A DNA stretch of 64,000 nucleotides, from positions 62,001 through 126,000 of the forward strand of contig CALVAD010000004.1 of assembly GCA_944325495.1 (NCBI GenBank), given 5' to 3'. The notes beneath the pieces are model-generated. The model worked only from the letters and a program-made list of their open reading frames with translations. It did not search any database and was not told the DNA's origin. Origin of the DNA: an uncultured Bacteroidales bacterium. GTDB lineage: Bacteria > Bacteroidota > Bacteroidia > Bacteroidales > UBA932. Below are positions 7,467-17,600 of this stretch, one piece after another. Made by a program: the position numbers and the translations under genes. Numbering within the stretch: position 1 is the first letter of the stretch; each line of letters opens with the position of its first letter.

Positions 7467-8792
7467 ATGAGTACAAGTAATTCAGGTTTTCTCAAGTTTA
7501 TTGTGCTCCTGCTACCGTGTCTTCTGATGACTTTTCAGGGAGCAGCGTCGGCGGATGCCGATGATGACATCGCTGCGCTGCTGCATGGCTCCTGGAGCGG
7601 AAAACTCGGGATCGGTCAGACGGAACTGACGATAGTCTTCAATTTCTTCACTGACGAGGAGGGGGCGCTGAATGTCACGATGGACAGCCCCGACCAGGGG
7701 GCGGAAGGGATTGCTGCGGAACTTGACGAGGATGCTCTGCCTGCACTCAGCTTAAATATCCCGTCGGTTTTCGCTTCATACAGCGGAATGTTCTACCGCG
7801 GCCAGATAATAGGAACTTTCACCCAGGGCGGGCTTTCCCTGCCTCTTTCGCTCACTAAAGGGGAGACAGTGCCGAACCGTCCCCAGACGCCGCAGCCGCC
7901 GTTTCCTTATCTTACGGAGGAGGTGAAATTTGTCAATTCGGCCGCCGGTGCGACTCTCGCCGGAACTCTTTCCTGGCCGGAGGGCTGCAGTCTTTCGATT
8001 TCAGGCGGCTCGTCCGACAGCACCGGACGGCTTCCGGTGGCGATCGTGATGGTCAGCGGCAGCGGTCTCCAGAACCGCGACGAGGAACTGTTCGGTCACA
8101 GGCCGTTCCTGGTGATCGCCGATTATCTCTCCCGCCATGGAGTGGCATCCCTGCGCTACGACGACCGCGGTTTCGGGGAATCTACCGGAGGAGAGCTTGA
8201 GAACGCCACCACGGAGGATTTCATGCAGGACGCATTGGCTGCGGTCGAGTTCCTCAAGGGCAGCGGCAGATTCTCTAAAGTAGGAGTTCTCGGTCACAGT
8301 GAGGGGGCCAGCATCGCCTTCATGCTGGGCGCCCGCGGGAAGGCGGATTTCGTGGTCAGTCTTGCAGGGTTGGGGGTCAGGGGAGACAAGGCTCTCACCG
8401 CCCAGGTCAACCGTATCATGGAACTGTCGGGCCAGCTCGGAACAGTGACAGAAGAGATGTACCGTCAGAACGCAAGGCTGGAAGGAAACGCCTGGCTGAA
8501 CTGGTTCATCGATTATGACCCGACGGGCGACATAGCGGCCACCTGCTGCCCGGTGATGGCCGTCAACGGCAGCAGGGACTGCCAGATAATCTCTTCGCTG
8601 AACCTTGAGGCCATACGGGCGGAGCTGCCTCAGGACAGCCGCAATCTCATCAAGGAATACGATTCGCTGAACCATCTGTTCCAGCATTGCGTCACCGGAG
8701 CCGTCACCGAATACCGCTCAATCGAGGAGACCGTCTCCGCTGAACTCCTCGCCGATCTCGCCGGCTGGATCTCCATGAACTTCATGCAATAA
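7467..8792 (+). CDS. Secreted alpha/beta hydrolase (S33/dienelactone-hydrolase-like)
   Basis: From the ATG at 7467 the product has about 441 residues. It has a signal peptide (MSTSNSG, then a hydrophobic run FLKFIVLLLPCLLM, ending near AASA), an N-terminal beta-rich domain of about 110 residues, and a C-terminal alpha/beta hydrolase domain from about 130. The catalytic Ser lies in GVLGHSEGAS, an Asp in VNGSRDCQI and the His in SLNHLFQH; PVAIVMVSGSGLQNRDEELF is the oxyanion region. Esterase or peptidase action in the periplasm is inferred; the substrate is unknown. A GTG at 7443 in the same frame would overlap thiL and precede the signal sequence, so I reject it. It is the last gene of the glyS group. 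Confidence 0.8.
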   Translation: MSTSNSGFLKFIVLLLPCLLMTFQGAASADADDDIAALLHGSWSGKLGIGQTELTIVFNFFTDEEGALNVTMDSPDQGAEGIAAELDEDALPALSLNIPSVFASYSGMFYRGQIIGTFTQGGLSLPLSLTKGETVPNRPQTPQPPFPYLTEEVKFVNSAAGATLAGTLSWPEGCSLSISGGSSDSTGRLPVAIVMVSGSGLQNRDEELFGHRPFLVIADYLSRHGVASLRYDDRGFGESTGGELENATTEDFMQDALAAVEFLKGSGRFSKVGVLGHSEGASIAFMLGARGKADFVVSLAGLGVRGDKALTAQVNRIMELSGQLGTVTEEMYRQNARLEGNAWLNWFIDYDPTGDIAATCCPVMAVNGSRDCQIISSLNLEAIRAELPQDSRNLIKEYDSLNHLFQHCVTGAVTEYRSIEETVSAELLADLAGWISMNFMQ

Positions 8793-8871
8793 GGAAGGCG
8801 GCTTGCAGGACGGACCTGCCGCATCCCCGAAACATTCCGCTGTTTGCAACCCGGTTGCGCCGGGCTTGGGA

Positions 8872-8879
8872 TAACTTTG
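8872..8879 (+). promoter_or_regulatory. Bacteroidota -7 promoter element for the metal ATPase
   Basis: TAACTTTG is an exact TAnnTTTG match, 47 bases before the ATPase ATG. The 134-base spacer also has a small GCAGG/CCTGC hairpin close to the hydrolase stop, without a T-run. Confidence 0.65.
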
Positions 8880-8926
8880 CCGTCGGAAGCCGGAAGAAGA
8901 AAGCCCCGGCGTAATACAAAACAATC

Positions 8927-10870
8927 ATGGAGAATCACGCACACAACCACGACAATGGCGGAATGAAAGGCAGGATTATTCTGATAGCTCTGACGGCGGT
9001 GCTTCTTGCCGCCGCGGTGCTGATTGAGAAGAAATGCGCTATGGAGACCTGGCAGCTCCTGCTGGTCTATCTCGTCCCTTATCTGCTTATAGGTCGCGAG
9101 ACCCTCATGGAGGCCGCGGAGGGCATAATCAAAGGAGACATGTTCAACGAGGACTTCCTGATGTCCATCGCCACCATAGGCGCGCTCTGCATAGGTTTCC
9201 TGCCCGGAGCGGAGACCCAGTTCCCGGAAGCCGTGTTCGTGATGCTGTTCTTCCAGGTCGGCGAGCTGTTCGAGAGCTATGCCGAGGGCAGAAGCCGCGA
9301 CAGCATCTCGCACCTGATGGACATAAGGCCCGACACCGCTGACGTTGAACGCGGCGGCAGGCTCGTGACGGTATCTCCCGAGGAGGTGAAGGTGGGTGAG
9401 ATCATAGTCATAAAGCCCGGCGGGAAAGTGCCTCTCGACGGCGTGGTCACGGACGGAAGCACCACTCTCAACACCGTGGCCCTGACGGGGGAGAGCTTGC
9501 CCCGGGAGGTCGCCGAAGGCGACGAGGTGATATCCGGCTGCGTCAATCTCAGCGGAGTGATACGCGTGAGGACGACCAGGTCCTTCGGAGAGAGCACGGT
9601 GTCCAAGATACTCGCTCTCGTGGAGAACGCGGAACAGAACAAGTCCAGAAGCGAGTCCTTCATCACCAGATTCGCCCGCATATATACTCCTATCGTGGTG
9701 TTCGCGGCGGTGCTGCTCGCAGTCGTGCCTCCGCTGTTCGCCTCCGCCGGGTTCTCCGCGTCGTTCTCCACCTGGCTCTACCGCGCCCTCGTCTTCCTCG
9801 TGGTGTCATGTCCCTGCGCCCTCGTGATAAGCGTTCCGCTGACATTCTTCGGCGGTCTCGGAGGCGCCTCGCGCAAGGGAATACTGATCAAGGGAAGCAG
9901 CTATATGGACATGCTGGCTAATCTCGGTACCATTGTCTTCGACAAGACAGGCACGCTGACGCGCGGAGAATTTGCGGTCGAGGCCGTTCACCCCGAGGAT
10001 CTCAATGAGAAGGAACTGCTGCATCTCGCCGCCCATGTCGAGCACTACTCGACGCATCCCATTGGCGAGGCCCTGCGCGCCGCGTTTCCCGACGAGGCGA
10101 CCGACGGCTGCAGCATAAGCGATGTCGAGGAGATTGCGGGACACGGCATACGCGCGAACGTCGCAGGGCGCAGTGTCTGCGTGGGCAACTCGAAGATGAT
10201 GGATTCACTTGGGGTGAAATGGCACGAATGCCACCTTGTCGGAACCATCATCCATGTCGCGGTGGACGGAAAATATGCCGGACATATAGTCATAAGCGAC
10301 CGTGTCAAGGAAGACAGCGCCGAAGCGGTTGCGGCTCTGAAGCGTCTGGGTGTCGGGAATACGGTGATGCTGACCGGGGACAGGAAGGAAGTCGCCCGAG
10401 ACGTGGCGGAAAAGCTCGGGCTCGACGCCTGGTATGCCGAACTTCTTCCCGCCGACAAGGTCGGGCATGTGGAGCGTCTTCTGGCGACGAAACCGGAGGG
10501 CAGGAGCCTCGCTTTCGTCGGAGACGGGATAAACGACGCGCCAGTGCTCAAGCGGGCGGATGTCGGCATCGCGATGGGCGGGCTCGGAAGCGACGCCGCG
10601 ATAGAGGCTGCGGATGTCGTGCTCATGGACGACAGGCCGTCGAAGATCGCCGCCGCCGTAAGAATAGCACGCCGGACCATAGGGATAGCACGCCAGAACG
10701 TGTGGTTCGCCATAGGAGTGAAGGTGGCCGTGCTCGTGCTGGCGGCAGTCGGACTCGGTACCATGTGGATGGCCGTGTTCGCCGACGTGGGAGTGACCGT
10801 GCTCGCCGTATTCAATGCGATGCGCGCCCTGAAGGTTCGGGATTCTCAGTTCTTGCGGAGCAGGGAATAG
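8927..10870 (+). CDS. Heavy-metal P1B-type ATPase (Zn/Cd/Pb exporter, ZntA/CadA type)
   Basis: A 647-residue P-type ATPase. Motifs in order: TGES actuator motif in VALTGESLPRE, the metal-selective SCPCALVIS in a membrane segment, the phosphorylation site FDKTGTLTRG, the P1B-specific His-Pro in STHPIGEAL, MLTGDRKEVA, and the hinge VGDGINDAPVLK. The CPC motif with these flanks points to Zn, Cd or Pb export across the inner membrane. There is no N-terminal HMA domain; instead the first residues are His-rich (HAHNHDNGG), which may bind metal. No metalloregulator is next to it. The last 25 bases overlap the end of dnaE on the other strand. Confidence 0.92.
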   Translation: MENHAHNHDNGGMKGRIILIALTAVLLAAAVLIEKKCAMETWQLLLVYLVPYLLIGRETLMEAAEGIIKGDMFNEDFLMSIATIGALCIGFLPGAETQFPEAVFVMLFFQVGELFESYAEGRSRDSISHLMDIRPDTADVERGGRLVTVSPEEVKVGEIIVIKPGGKVPLDGVVTDGSTTLNTVALTGESLPREVAEGDEVISGCVNLSGVIRVRTTRSFGESTVSKILALVENAEQNKSRSESFITRFARIYTPIVVFAAVLLAVVPPLFASAGFSASFSTWLYRALVFLVVSCPCALVISVPLTFFGGLGGASRKGILIKGSSYMDMLANLGTIVFDKTGTLTRGEFAVEAVHPEDLNEKELLHLAAHVEHYSTHPIGEALRAAFPDEATDGCSISDVEEIAGHGIRANVAGRSVCVGNSKMMDSLGVKWHECHLVGTIIHVAVDGKYAGHIVISDRVKEDSAEAVAALKRLGVGNTVMLTGDRKEVARDVAEKLGLDAWYAELLPADKVGHVERLLATKPEGRSLAFVGDGINDAPVLKRADVGIAMGGLGSDAAIEAADVVLMDDRPSKIAAAVRIARRTIGIARQNVWFAIGVKVAVLVLAAVGLGTMWMAVFADVGVTVLAVFNAMRALKVRDSQFLRSRE

Positions 10871-13800
10871 TTGCATCCGAGGCCGTTGAGGTTGTCAAGC
10901 AGCTCCTGGCTGATGTCGACCTGGAATTTCTTGGAGAAGAAGTCGAGCTTATAGCCGGTCTCCCTGTCGATGAGGTGGATGTTGAGGGGAATCTTCCCTT
11001 TGTTGGCGCGCAGCAGCTTCACGAGTTCCTTGCGGAAGGCGGCGTCTATTAGCCTTGTGTCAAGCTGGACGTCCAGACCTGCCAGACGGTTCTCGCACAG
11101 CGTGCCGAGCAGCGAGATGCCCTTTATCTTGAAACTGTAGGGAGCTTTTTTCCCTGCGGCCCTCTCCTCCGGCTTGAGGAAATACCTCTCGCCTATCTCT
11201 CCGTCGATGAATATCTGATTGTGCAGCTGCATGAATGCGATGTTCCTCTGGTAGTCGCTTCCGAAGAGCACGAATTCGTAATTGCCGCTGAAATCTTCGA
11301 GCGTCACCTTCACGCCCGGGGAGCCGTTCTTCGAAATCATGGTCTTGACCTCGGCGATTATTCCGGCGACGCAGGCTTTGGCCGTGCGGCCTCCCTGTTC
11401 GCACTCGTCTATCCTGGCCTGCAGGTCGCTCAGCTGGCAGCTGGTGAAATGTTCGATTTCGAAACGGTGCCGTTCGAGCGGGTGGGCGGATATGTACATG
11501 CCTACATATTTCTTCTCCTCCTGGAGCAGTGCCAATGTGTCCTCCTCCCCCGGGAATACGGGAATCTGCGGCCTCTGCGGCTTCAGCTCCTCGCTCTGTC
11601 CGAACAGGGAGCTTTCGGCGTCCAGCTTGTCCGAGGCGTACATGTTGGCGTAGCGTATCAGCTCGTCGATGAACAGGTCGCCGCTTGCGCACGGCTGGAA
11701 ATACTGCGAACGCTTGTAGCCGAACGAGTCCAGCGAGCCGGAGTAGACCAGAGTCTCGAGGGATTTCCTGTTGATGCTGCCGGCCATCCGTTCGATGAAG
11801 TCGAAAAGGTCGGCGAAAAGGCCGTTCTTCTCCCTCTCGGCGATTATGGCGTTCACCACATTGTCGCCGAATCCTTTCATGCCTCCGAGCCCGAAGCGTA
11901 TGTCGCCGTCGCGGTTGACCGAGAAAGTTGCGTCCGATTCGTTGACATCGGGGCTCAGGACCTTGATTCCGCCTTTGCGGCAGTCCGCCATGATCTCCTT
12001 CATCTCCTCCATGTTGGAGATGTTCTGCGTGAGGTTGGAAGCCTGGAATTCGGACGGATAGTGAGCCTTGAGCCATGCGGTCTGGTAGCTGACCCAGGCA
12101 TAGCAGGTGGCGTGCGACTTGTTGAACGCATACTTGGCGAAGGCTTCCCAGTCGTTCCATATCTTCTCGAGGACATCCTGCGGATAGCCGTTCGCGAGGG
12201 CTCCCTGCATGAATGACTCCTTGAGCGAGTCGAGCACCGCCTTCTGCTTCTTGCCCATGGCTTTGCGCAATTTGTCCGCCTTGCCCTTGGAGAATCCGGC
12301 CAGCTTCTGCGAAAGCAGCATGACCTGCTCCTGGTAGACGGTCACGCCGTAGGTCTCCTTGAGATATTCCTCCATGTCGGGGAGGTCGTAGCTTATCGTG
12401 CCCGGGTCGTTCTTGCCGGCCACGAACTTGGGTATGTAGTCCATGGGCCCCGGACGGTACAGGGCGTTCATCGCTATCAGATCTTCGAAACGCTCCGGGT
12501 GCAGCTTGATGAGCCACTCCTTCATTCCGCCGGATTCGAACTGGAACACGCTCTTCGTGTCGCCCCGGGAATACAGGTCATAGACCTTGGGATCGTCGAT
12601 GTCGATCTTCTCGATGTCTATGTCCACGCCGAAGCGTTTCTTCGCCATTGCCACGCAGCGCGAGATGATGGACAGGGTCTTGAGCCCGAGGAAGTCCATC
12701 TTGAGCATGCCCACGTCCTCTATCTTCGTGCCTTCGTACTGGCTCACCCAGACTTCCTGCCCGGTGGCCTTGTCTATGCCGGTGGTTATGGGGATGTAGT
12801 CGGTGAGGTTGCCTCGGCCTATGATCATCGCGCAGGCGTGTATTCCGACCTGGCGGATGCAGCCTTCGAGCTTCAGGGCATATTCCAGGACTTCGCGCAC
12901 CAGCGGCTCTCCTCCCTCGTATTCGTCCTTCAGCTCCTTGACATACTTGACGCAGTTGGCAAGCGTGGGCTTCTTCTCCACCTCCTTCCCGTCCTCCCTG
13001 ACGATTATGGGCTTGTCGGGAATCATCTTGGTGAGGCGGTTGGATTCCGGAATGGGAAGCTCGGAGATGCGCGCCACGTCCTTGACGGCCAGTTTTGCGG
13101 CCATGGTGCCGAAGGTTATCACATGGGAGATGTGGTCGGCGCCGTAGTGGTCCTGCACATACTGGATCACGCGGTAGCGCCCTTCGTCGTCGAAATCCAC
13201 GTCGATATCCGGCATCGAGATTCGCTCGGGGTTGAGGAAGCGCTCGAACAGGAGGTCGTATTTCAGCGGGTCGAGGTTGGTTATTCCGAGGCAGTAGGCC
13301 ACGCACGAGCCGGCGGCCGAGCCTCTTCCAGGGCCTATGGACACGCCGTTCCTCCGCCCCCAGTTGATGAAGTCCTGCACTATGAGGAAGTAGTCGGGGA
13401 AGCCCATGTAGGATATGGTCATGAGCTCGAAATGCAGCCGCTCCAGCTGCTCCTGCGAGAGTTCGTCGCCGTAGCGGTCGCGTGCTCCCTGATAGGTCAG
13501 GTGGCAGAGGTAGGCCACCGAGCGGCAGAACTCCTCCCCACGGTCGGTCTTGGATACCACGTTGCCGTCGTGGTCCTTTTCGATTTCGTAGCGGCCGTTC
13601 TCTATGATGTCGGCGTATTTCGCGAGATGCAGGTCGATTTCCGCAAGGAATTCCGGGTCTATCTGGAATTTCGGAAGCACATGCCCGCGGTTGATGTCGT
13701 ACTGTTCGACCTTGCCGAGCACTTCCAGCGTGTTGGCTATGGCCTCCGGGTGGTCGGGAAAGAGTTCGGACATCTGCTCCTCGCTCTTCAGGAACTCCTG

Positions 13801-14547
13801 CTGCGTATATCGCAGTCTCTTGGGGTCGTTGATTGCGGAATTGGTGGTCAGGCAGATGAGCCTGTCGTGTGCGGGACCGTCCTCCTCGTTGACGAAATGC
13901 ACGTCGTTGGTGGCGACCACCTTGACTCCGTACTGCCTGCTGAGCTCGAATATGCGCGCGCAATATTCCTTCTGCCTCTCGTAGACTTCGAGCGACAGGC
14001 CGGGAACTTTGGTCTTGTGGAGCATGACTTCGAGATAGTAGTCGTCGCCGAACACGCTCTTGTGCCATCGTATCGCCTTGTCCAGGGCGTCGTCGTCTCC
14101 TGCGAGTATGTCTCTCGGAATCTCTCCGGCCATGCAGGCGGAGCAGCAGATCAGGCCTTCGTGGTACTTCTCCAGGACTTCGTGGCTCACCCTTGGCTTG
14201 TAGTACATGCCCTCGATATGGCCGGTGGAGACGATCTTCATTAGATTGCGGTATCCGGTCAGGTTCTTTGCCAGAAGTATCAGATGGTAGTACTGCCTGT
14301 GGGCCTGGTCCTTGAGCCTGTGGTCATAGTGACGGGTCACATAGATTTCGCATCCGAGTATGGGCTTGACGGACGGATGCTTCCTGGACACGTCGAAGAA
14401 GTCCTTGATGCCGTACATGTTGCCGTGATCGGTGATTGCGAGCCCGGGCATGCCGAGTTCTTCTGCGCGGAGGAAGAGCTTGTTTATGTCGCTCATCCCG
14501 TCGAGAATCGAATATTGAGTGTGGACGTGAAGATGTACGAAGGACAT
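10846..14547 (-). CDS. dnaE: DNA polymerase III alpha subunit DnaE
   Basis: The replicative polymerase catalytic subunit, about 1233 residues from ATG 14547 (an in-frame start six codons earlier lies inside the promoter). It has the PHP domain at the N-terminus (VHLHVHTQYSILDG, ITDHGNMYG), the palm with the catalytic Asp pair in ISMPDIDVDFDDEGR, the finger region with FNKSHATCYAWVSYQTAWLK, a helix-hairpin-helix part and an OB domain (VKVTLEDFSGNYEFVLFG). Length and order match DnaE rather than PolC. The start codon is only seven bases from an exact -7 element, so the message may be almost leaderless. The 3' end overlaps the metal ATPase by 25 bases. Confidence 0.97.
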   Translation of the reverse strand: MSFVHLHVHTQYSILDGMSDINKLFLRAEELGMPGLAITDHGNMYGIKDFFDVSRKHPSVKPILGCEIYVTRHYDHRLKDQAHRQYYHLILLAKNLTGYRNLMKIVSTGHIEGMYYKPRVSHEVLEKYHEGLICCSACMAGEIPRDILAGDDDALDKAIRWHKSVFGDDYYLEVMLHKTKVPGLSLEVYERQKEYCARIFELSRQYGVKVVATNDVHFVNEEDGPAHDRLICLTTNSAINDPKRLRYTQQEFLKSEEQMSELFPDHPEAIANTLEVLGKVEQYDINRGHVLPKFQIDPEFLAEIDLHLAKYADIIENGRYEIEKDHDGNVVSKTDRGEEFCRSVAYLCHLTYQGARDRYGDELSQEQLERLHFELMTISYMGFPDYFLIVQDFINWGRRNGVSIGPGRGSAAGSCVAYCLGITNLDPLKYDLLFERFLNPERISMPDIDVDFDDEGRYRVIQYVQDHYGADHISHVITFGTMAAKLAVKDVARISELPIPESNRLTKMIPDKPIIVREDGKEVEKKPTLANCVKYVKELKDEYEGGEPLVREVLEYALKLEGCIRQVGIHACAMIIGRGNLTDYIPITTGIDKATGQEVWVSQYEGTKIEDVGMLKMDFLGLKTLSIISRCVAMAKKRFGVDIDIEKIDIDDPKVYDLYSRGDTKSVFQFESGGMKEWLIKLHPERFEDLIAMNALYRPGPMDYIPKFVAGKNDPGTISYDLPDMEEYLKETYGVTVYQEQVMLLSQKLAGFSKGKADKLRKAMGKKQKAVLDSLKESFMQGALANGYPQDVLEKIWNDWEAFAKYAFNKSHATCYAWVSYQTAWLKAHYPSEFQASNLTQNISNMEEMKEIMADCRKGGIKVLSPDVNESDATFSVNRDGDIRFGLGGMKGFGDNVVNAIIAEREKNGLFADLFDFIERMAGSINRKSLETLVYSGSLDSFGYKRSQYFQPCASGDLFIDELIRYANMYASDKLDAESSLFGQSEELKPQRPQIPVFPGEEDTLALLQEEKKYVGMYISAHPLERHRFEIEHFTSCQLSDLQARIDECEQGGRTAKACVAGIIAEVKTMISKNGSPGVKVTLEDFSGNYEFVLFGSDYQRNIAFMQLHNQIFIDGEIGERYFLKPEERAAGKKAPYSFKIKGISLLGTLCENRLAGLDVQLDTRLIDAAFRKELVKLLRANKGKIPLNIHLIDRETGYKLDFFSKKFQVDISQELLDNLNGLGCNYSLLRKN

Positions 14548-14554
14548 AGGAAAG

Positions 14555-14562
14555 CAAAGATA
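14555..14562 (-). promoter_or_regulatory. Bacteroidota -7 promoter element for dnaE
   Basis: On the minus strand this reads TATCTTTG, an exact TAnnTTTG match that ends seven bases before the dnaE ATG and sits directly after the U-tract of the secDF terminator. Confidence 0.7.
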
Positions 14563-14563
14563 C

Positions 14564-14595
14564 AAAAAATCACCCGACCTTCGAGAGGCCGGGTG
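14564..14595 (-). terminator. Intrinsic terminator downstream of secDF
   Basis: On the minus strand CACCCGGCCT, a five-base loop and AGGTCGGGTG form a 10-bp stem with one G-U pair, followed by ATTTTTT. On the plus strand the G-U pair becomes an A-C mismatch and there is no T-run, so the site is directed against secDF transcription. Confidence 0.85.
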
Positions 14596-14619
14596 AAATT
14601 ATGAGAGTGAAATGTCGTC

Positions 14620-17600
14620 TTATTTCCTGCTGGTCTTGCCCGCGGCTGCGGCGAGCTTCTTGCGGAGCCTCATCGTGGTGTCGTACATGATGGGGGTTCC
14701 TATCATTATGGACGCGTAGGTACCGATGGCGATACCGAGGCAGAGAGCCACTGAAAGACCTCTGATGGACTCGCCGCCGAAGATAGCGATTGCAAGCATG
14801 GGCAGCAGGGTCGAGGTCGAGGTGTTGACAGTACGTGTCAGAGTGGCGTTCAGCGACTTGTTGGCGGTATCCTTGAAATCGTCGTTAGGGTGCAGACCGA
14901 GGTTCTCCCTGATTCGGTCGAAGATCACGACGACGTCGTTGATCGCGTATCCGATGATGGTCAGGATCGCCGCGATGAAGGTCTGGTCGATATCCAGGTT
15001 GAACGGCAGGATGCCGGAGAACAGCGAGAAGAAGCCTATCACGATGATGGTCGTATGGGCCAGTGCCACCACGCCGCCGAGACCCCAGGTCCATCCCTTG
15101 AACCTGACTGCGATGTAGGCGAAGATCACGAACAGAGCCAGAATGACGGAGATTATCGCGTTGCGCTGGATGTCGTTGGCTATGGAAGCCCCCACCTTGT
15201 CGGAAGATATGATACCGTTGGGGTTCTCCAGGGTCGAGGTGAACTCGTCGAACGTGAGGTCTTCGAGATAGAAGCCCTTGAGCGAGTCATAGAGCATGTG
15301 CTCGATCTCGTTGTCGACGGCGATGGATTCGTCCTCAACCTTGTAGGCGGTGGTGATCTTCATCTGGCTCTCGCCTCCGAACTGCTTGACTTCCACGGCC
15401 GCTCCGCTCGTGATTCCCTGCTCGTGGGCTGCGAGGTTGAATGCGTTGCTCGTGGCTTCACGAACCTCCTCAGCCGTCACGGGCTGGTCGAAGCGCACTA
15501 CATAGGTACGGCCTCCGGTGAAGTCTACGCCGTAGGTGAAGCCCTTGAAGCACATCGAGCCGATGGCGATGAGAATCAGTATTCCGGAGATCGTGTATGA
15601 CCACTTGCGTCCTGAGATGAAGTCCACATGGGTGTTCTTGAGGAAGTTTCTGGTGAGCTTTGTCTCGAAGGATACATTCTTGCCGGCCTTGATGCGGTCA
15701 TCGATGATCAGGCGTGAGATGAAGATCGAAGTCAGCACTGAAGTGATGATACCTATGATCAGGGTGGTGGCGAAGCCCTTGATGGGGCCGGAGCCGAAGA
15801 AGAACAGCACGATACCGGTGAGCAGTGTGGTCACCTGACCGTCGATGATGGCGGAGTAGGCGTTGGAATAACCGTCGGCCACGGCCTTGCCTATGCCCTT
15901 TCCGGCCTTGAGCTCCTCCTTGATGCGCTCGTAGATGATCACGTTGGCGTCAACCGCCATACCCATGGTCAATACGAGACCTGCGATACCTGGCAGCGTG
16001 AGCACGGCTCCGAATGCCGACAGCGTACCGAGCAGCAGCACCACATTGGTCAGCAGCGCGGCGTCGGCGATGAGACCTGCTCCCTTATAGAAGAACACCA
16101 TGTAGAAGAGCACGAGGAAGAACGCGATCAGGAAGGAGATGAAACCCGACTTGATCGACTCCGCGCCCAGCGAAGGTCCTACGACCTGCTCCTGCACGAT
16201 GGTGGCGGGAGCGGGCAGCTTACCCGAATTCAGCACGTTTGCGAGGTCGGTAGCCTCCTCGATGCTGAAGTTCCCTGTGATCGAAGATGAACCTCCGGTG
16301 ATTTCTCCCTGCACGTTGGGGTATGAGTATACGGTGCCGTCGAGTACGATGGCTATCTGGCGGCCGATGTTGTCCCTGGTCAGACGGGCCCATACGTTCG
16401 CGCCCTCGGCGTTCATGGTCATGGATACGCTGGGTTCTCCGCCCTGGTTGTTGTTGTACTCGACTCTGGCGTTGGTCACCACGCTTCCGTCGAGCGGAGC
16501 CTTTCCGTCGCGAGAGGCGGCCTTGATGGCTACAAGCTCATATACATTGTTTCCCTGCACATAGCTTGAAGGGCTCACGGACCACATAGGCCGGAACTCG
16601 GGAGGGAATATGGTTGCGATTTCAGGACGGCGCAGATAGCTGTTCACAAGAGCGGTGTCGGCCGCTGAAGCGAAACCTATGCAGGCGTTGTCGTTGAACT
16701 GCGAGGGGGTCAGCACTGCGAACAGAGGGTTGGCTTTCCTGTATGCTTCGAGATCGGACTCGTCAGTGCCCTGGGCGGCTATCTCCTCGGCCACTATGTC
16801 ATTTTCTGCGGGTTCGGCCTCAGTTTCTGTCGCTGTGGCGGTTGAATCCTGGGCTGACAGCGTCTGTGCGAGCACGCTGTTCGCCTCTACGAGATAGGGA
16901 TAGATCTCCTGGTTGTAATATGTGGTCCAGAATTCGAGGGACGCGGTGCCCTGAAGCAGCTTGCGCACGCGCTCGGGCTCCTTGACTCCAGGAAGCTCGA
17001 CGAGGATTCGTCCGGTGTTGCCTATTTTCTGGATTGAAGGCTGGGTCACGCCGAAGCGGTCGATACGGTTGCGGAGCACGTTGAACGAGTTGGACACCGC
17101 GCTTTCGGCTTCCGCCTGAATCACGTTTATGACCTCCTCGTTGGTGGATTCCGGCTTGATACGGTCACGCATTTCGTAGGTGCCGAACACCTGTGACAGC
17201 CTGGTGCCTCCCGATGTCTCGTTCCACGCCTCGGCGAAGAGGGTAATGAAGTCGGACTGGGAGTTCACGCTGCGCTGTCTTGCCAGTTCTATGGCCTGCT
17301 GGAACTCAGGGGTGGTGTTGTTGTCGGCGAGAGCCCTCACGAGGTCCTCGAGCTGCACCTGCAGCATCACGTTCATACCTCCCTTGAGGTCGAGGCCGAG
17401 ATTGATCTCCTGGTTCTGAACATCCTTGAAAGAGTAGCCGAAATAAATTTTTTCGGAGGAGATGGAGTCGGTGTAGCGCAGGGTCTCGAGCTTCCTGAGC
17501 GAGTCGAGGTAGTGCGCGCGGTCCATTTCCGGGATTTCCGCGAAAGCGGGAGATTTCTGGAAATTTTCTACTGCCAGCTCGGCCCTCTTCTCAGCTTTCC

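Noticed and set aside
12499-14244. A 581-codon open frame antisense to dnaE.
   Set aside because: It has no recognisable domain and is a by-product of the GC-rich codon bias of dnaE. Similar antisense frames oppose glyS (5009-6613), malQ (21359-22897), GH97 (22949-24526) and the double GH13 gene (25180-27255).
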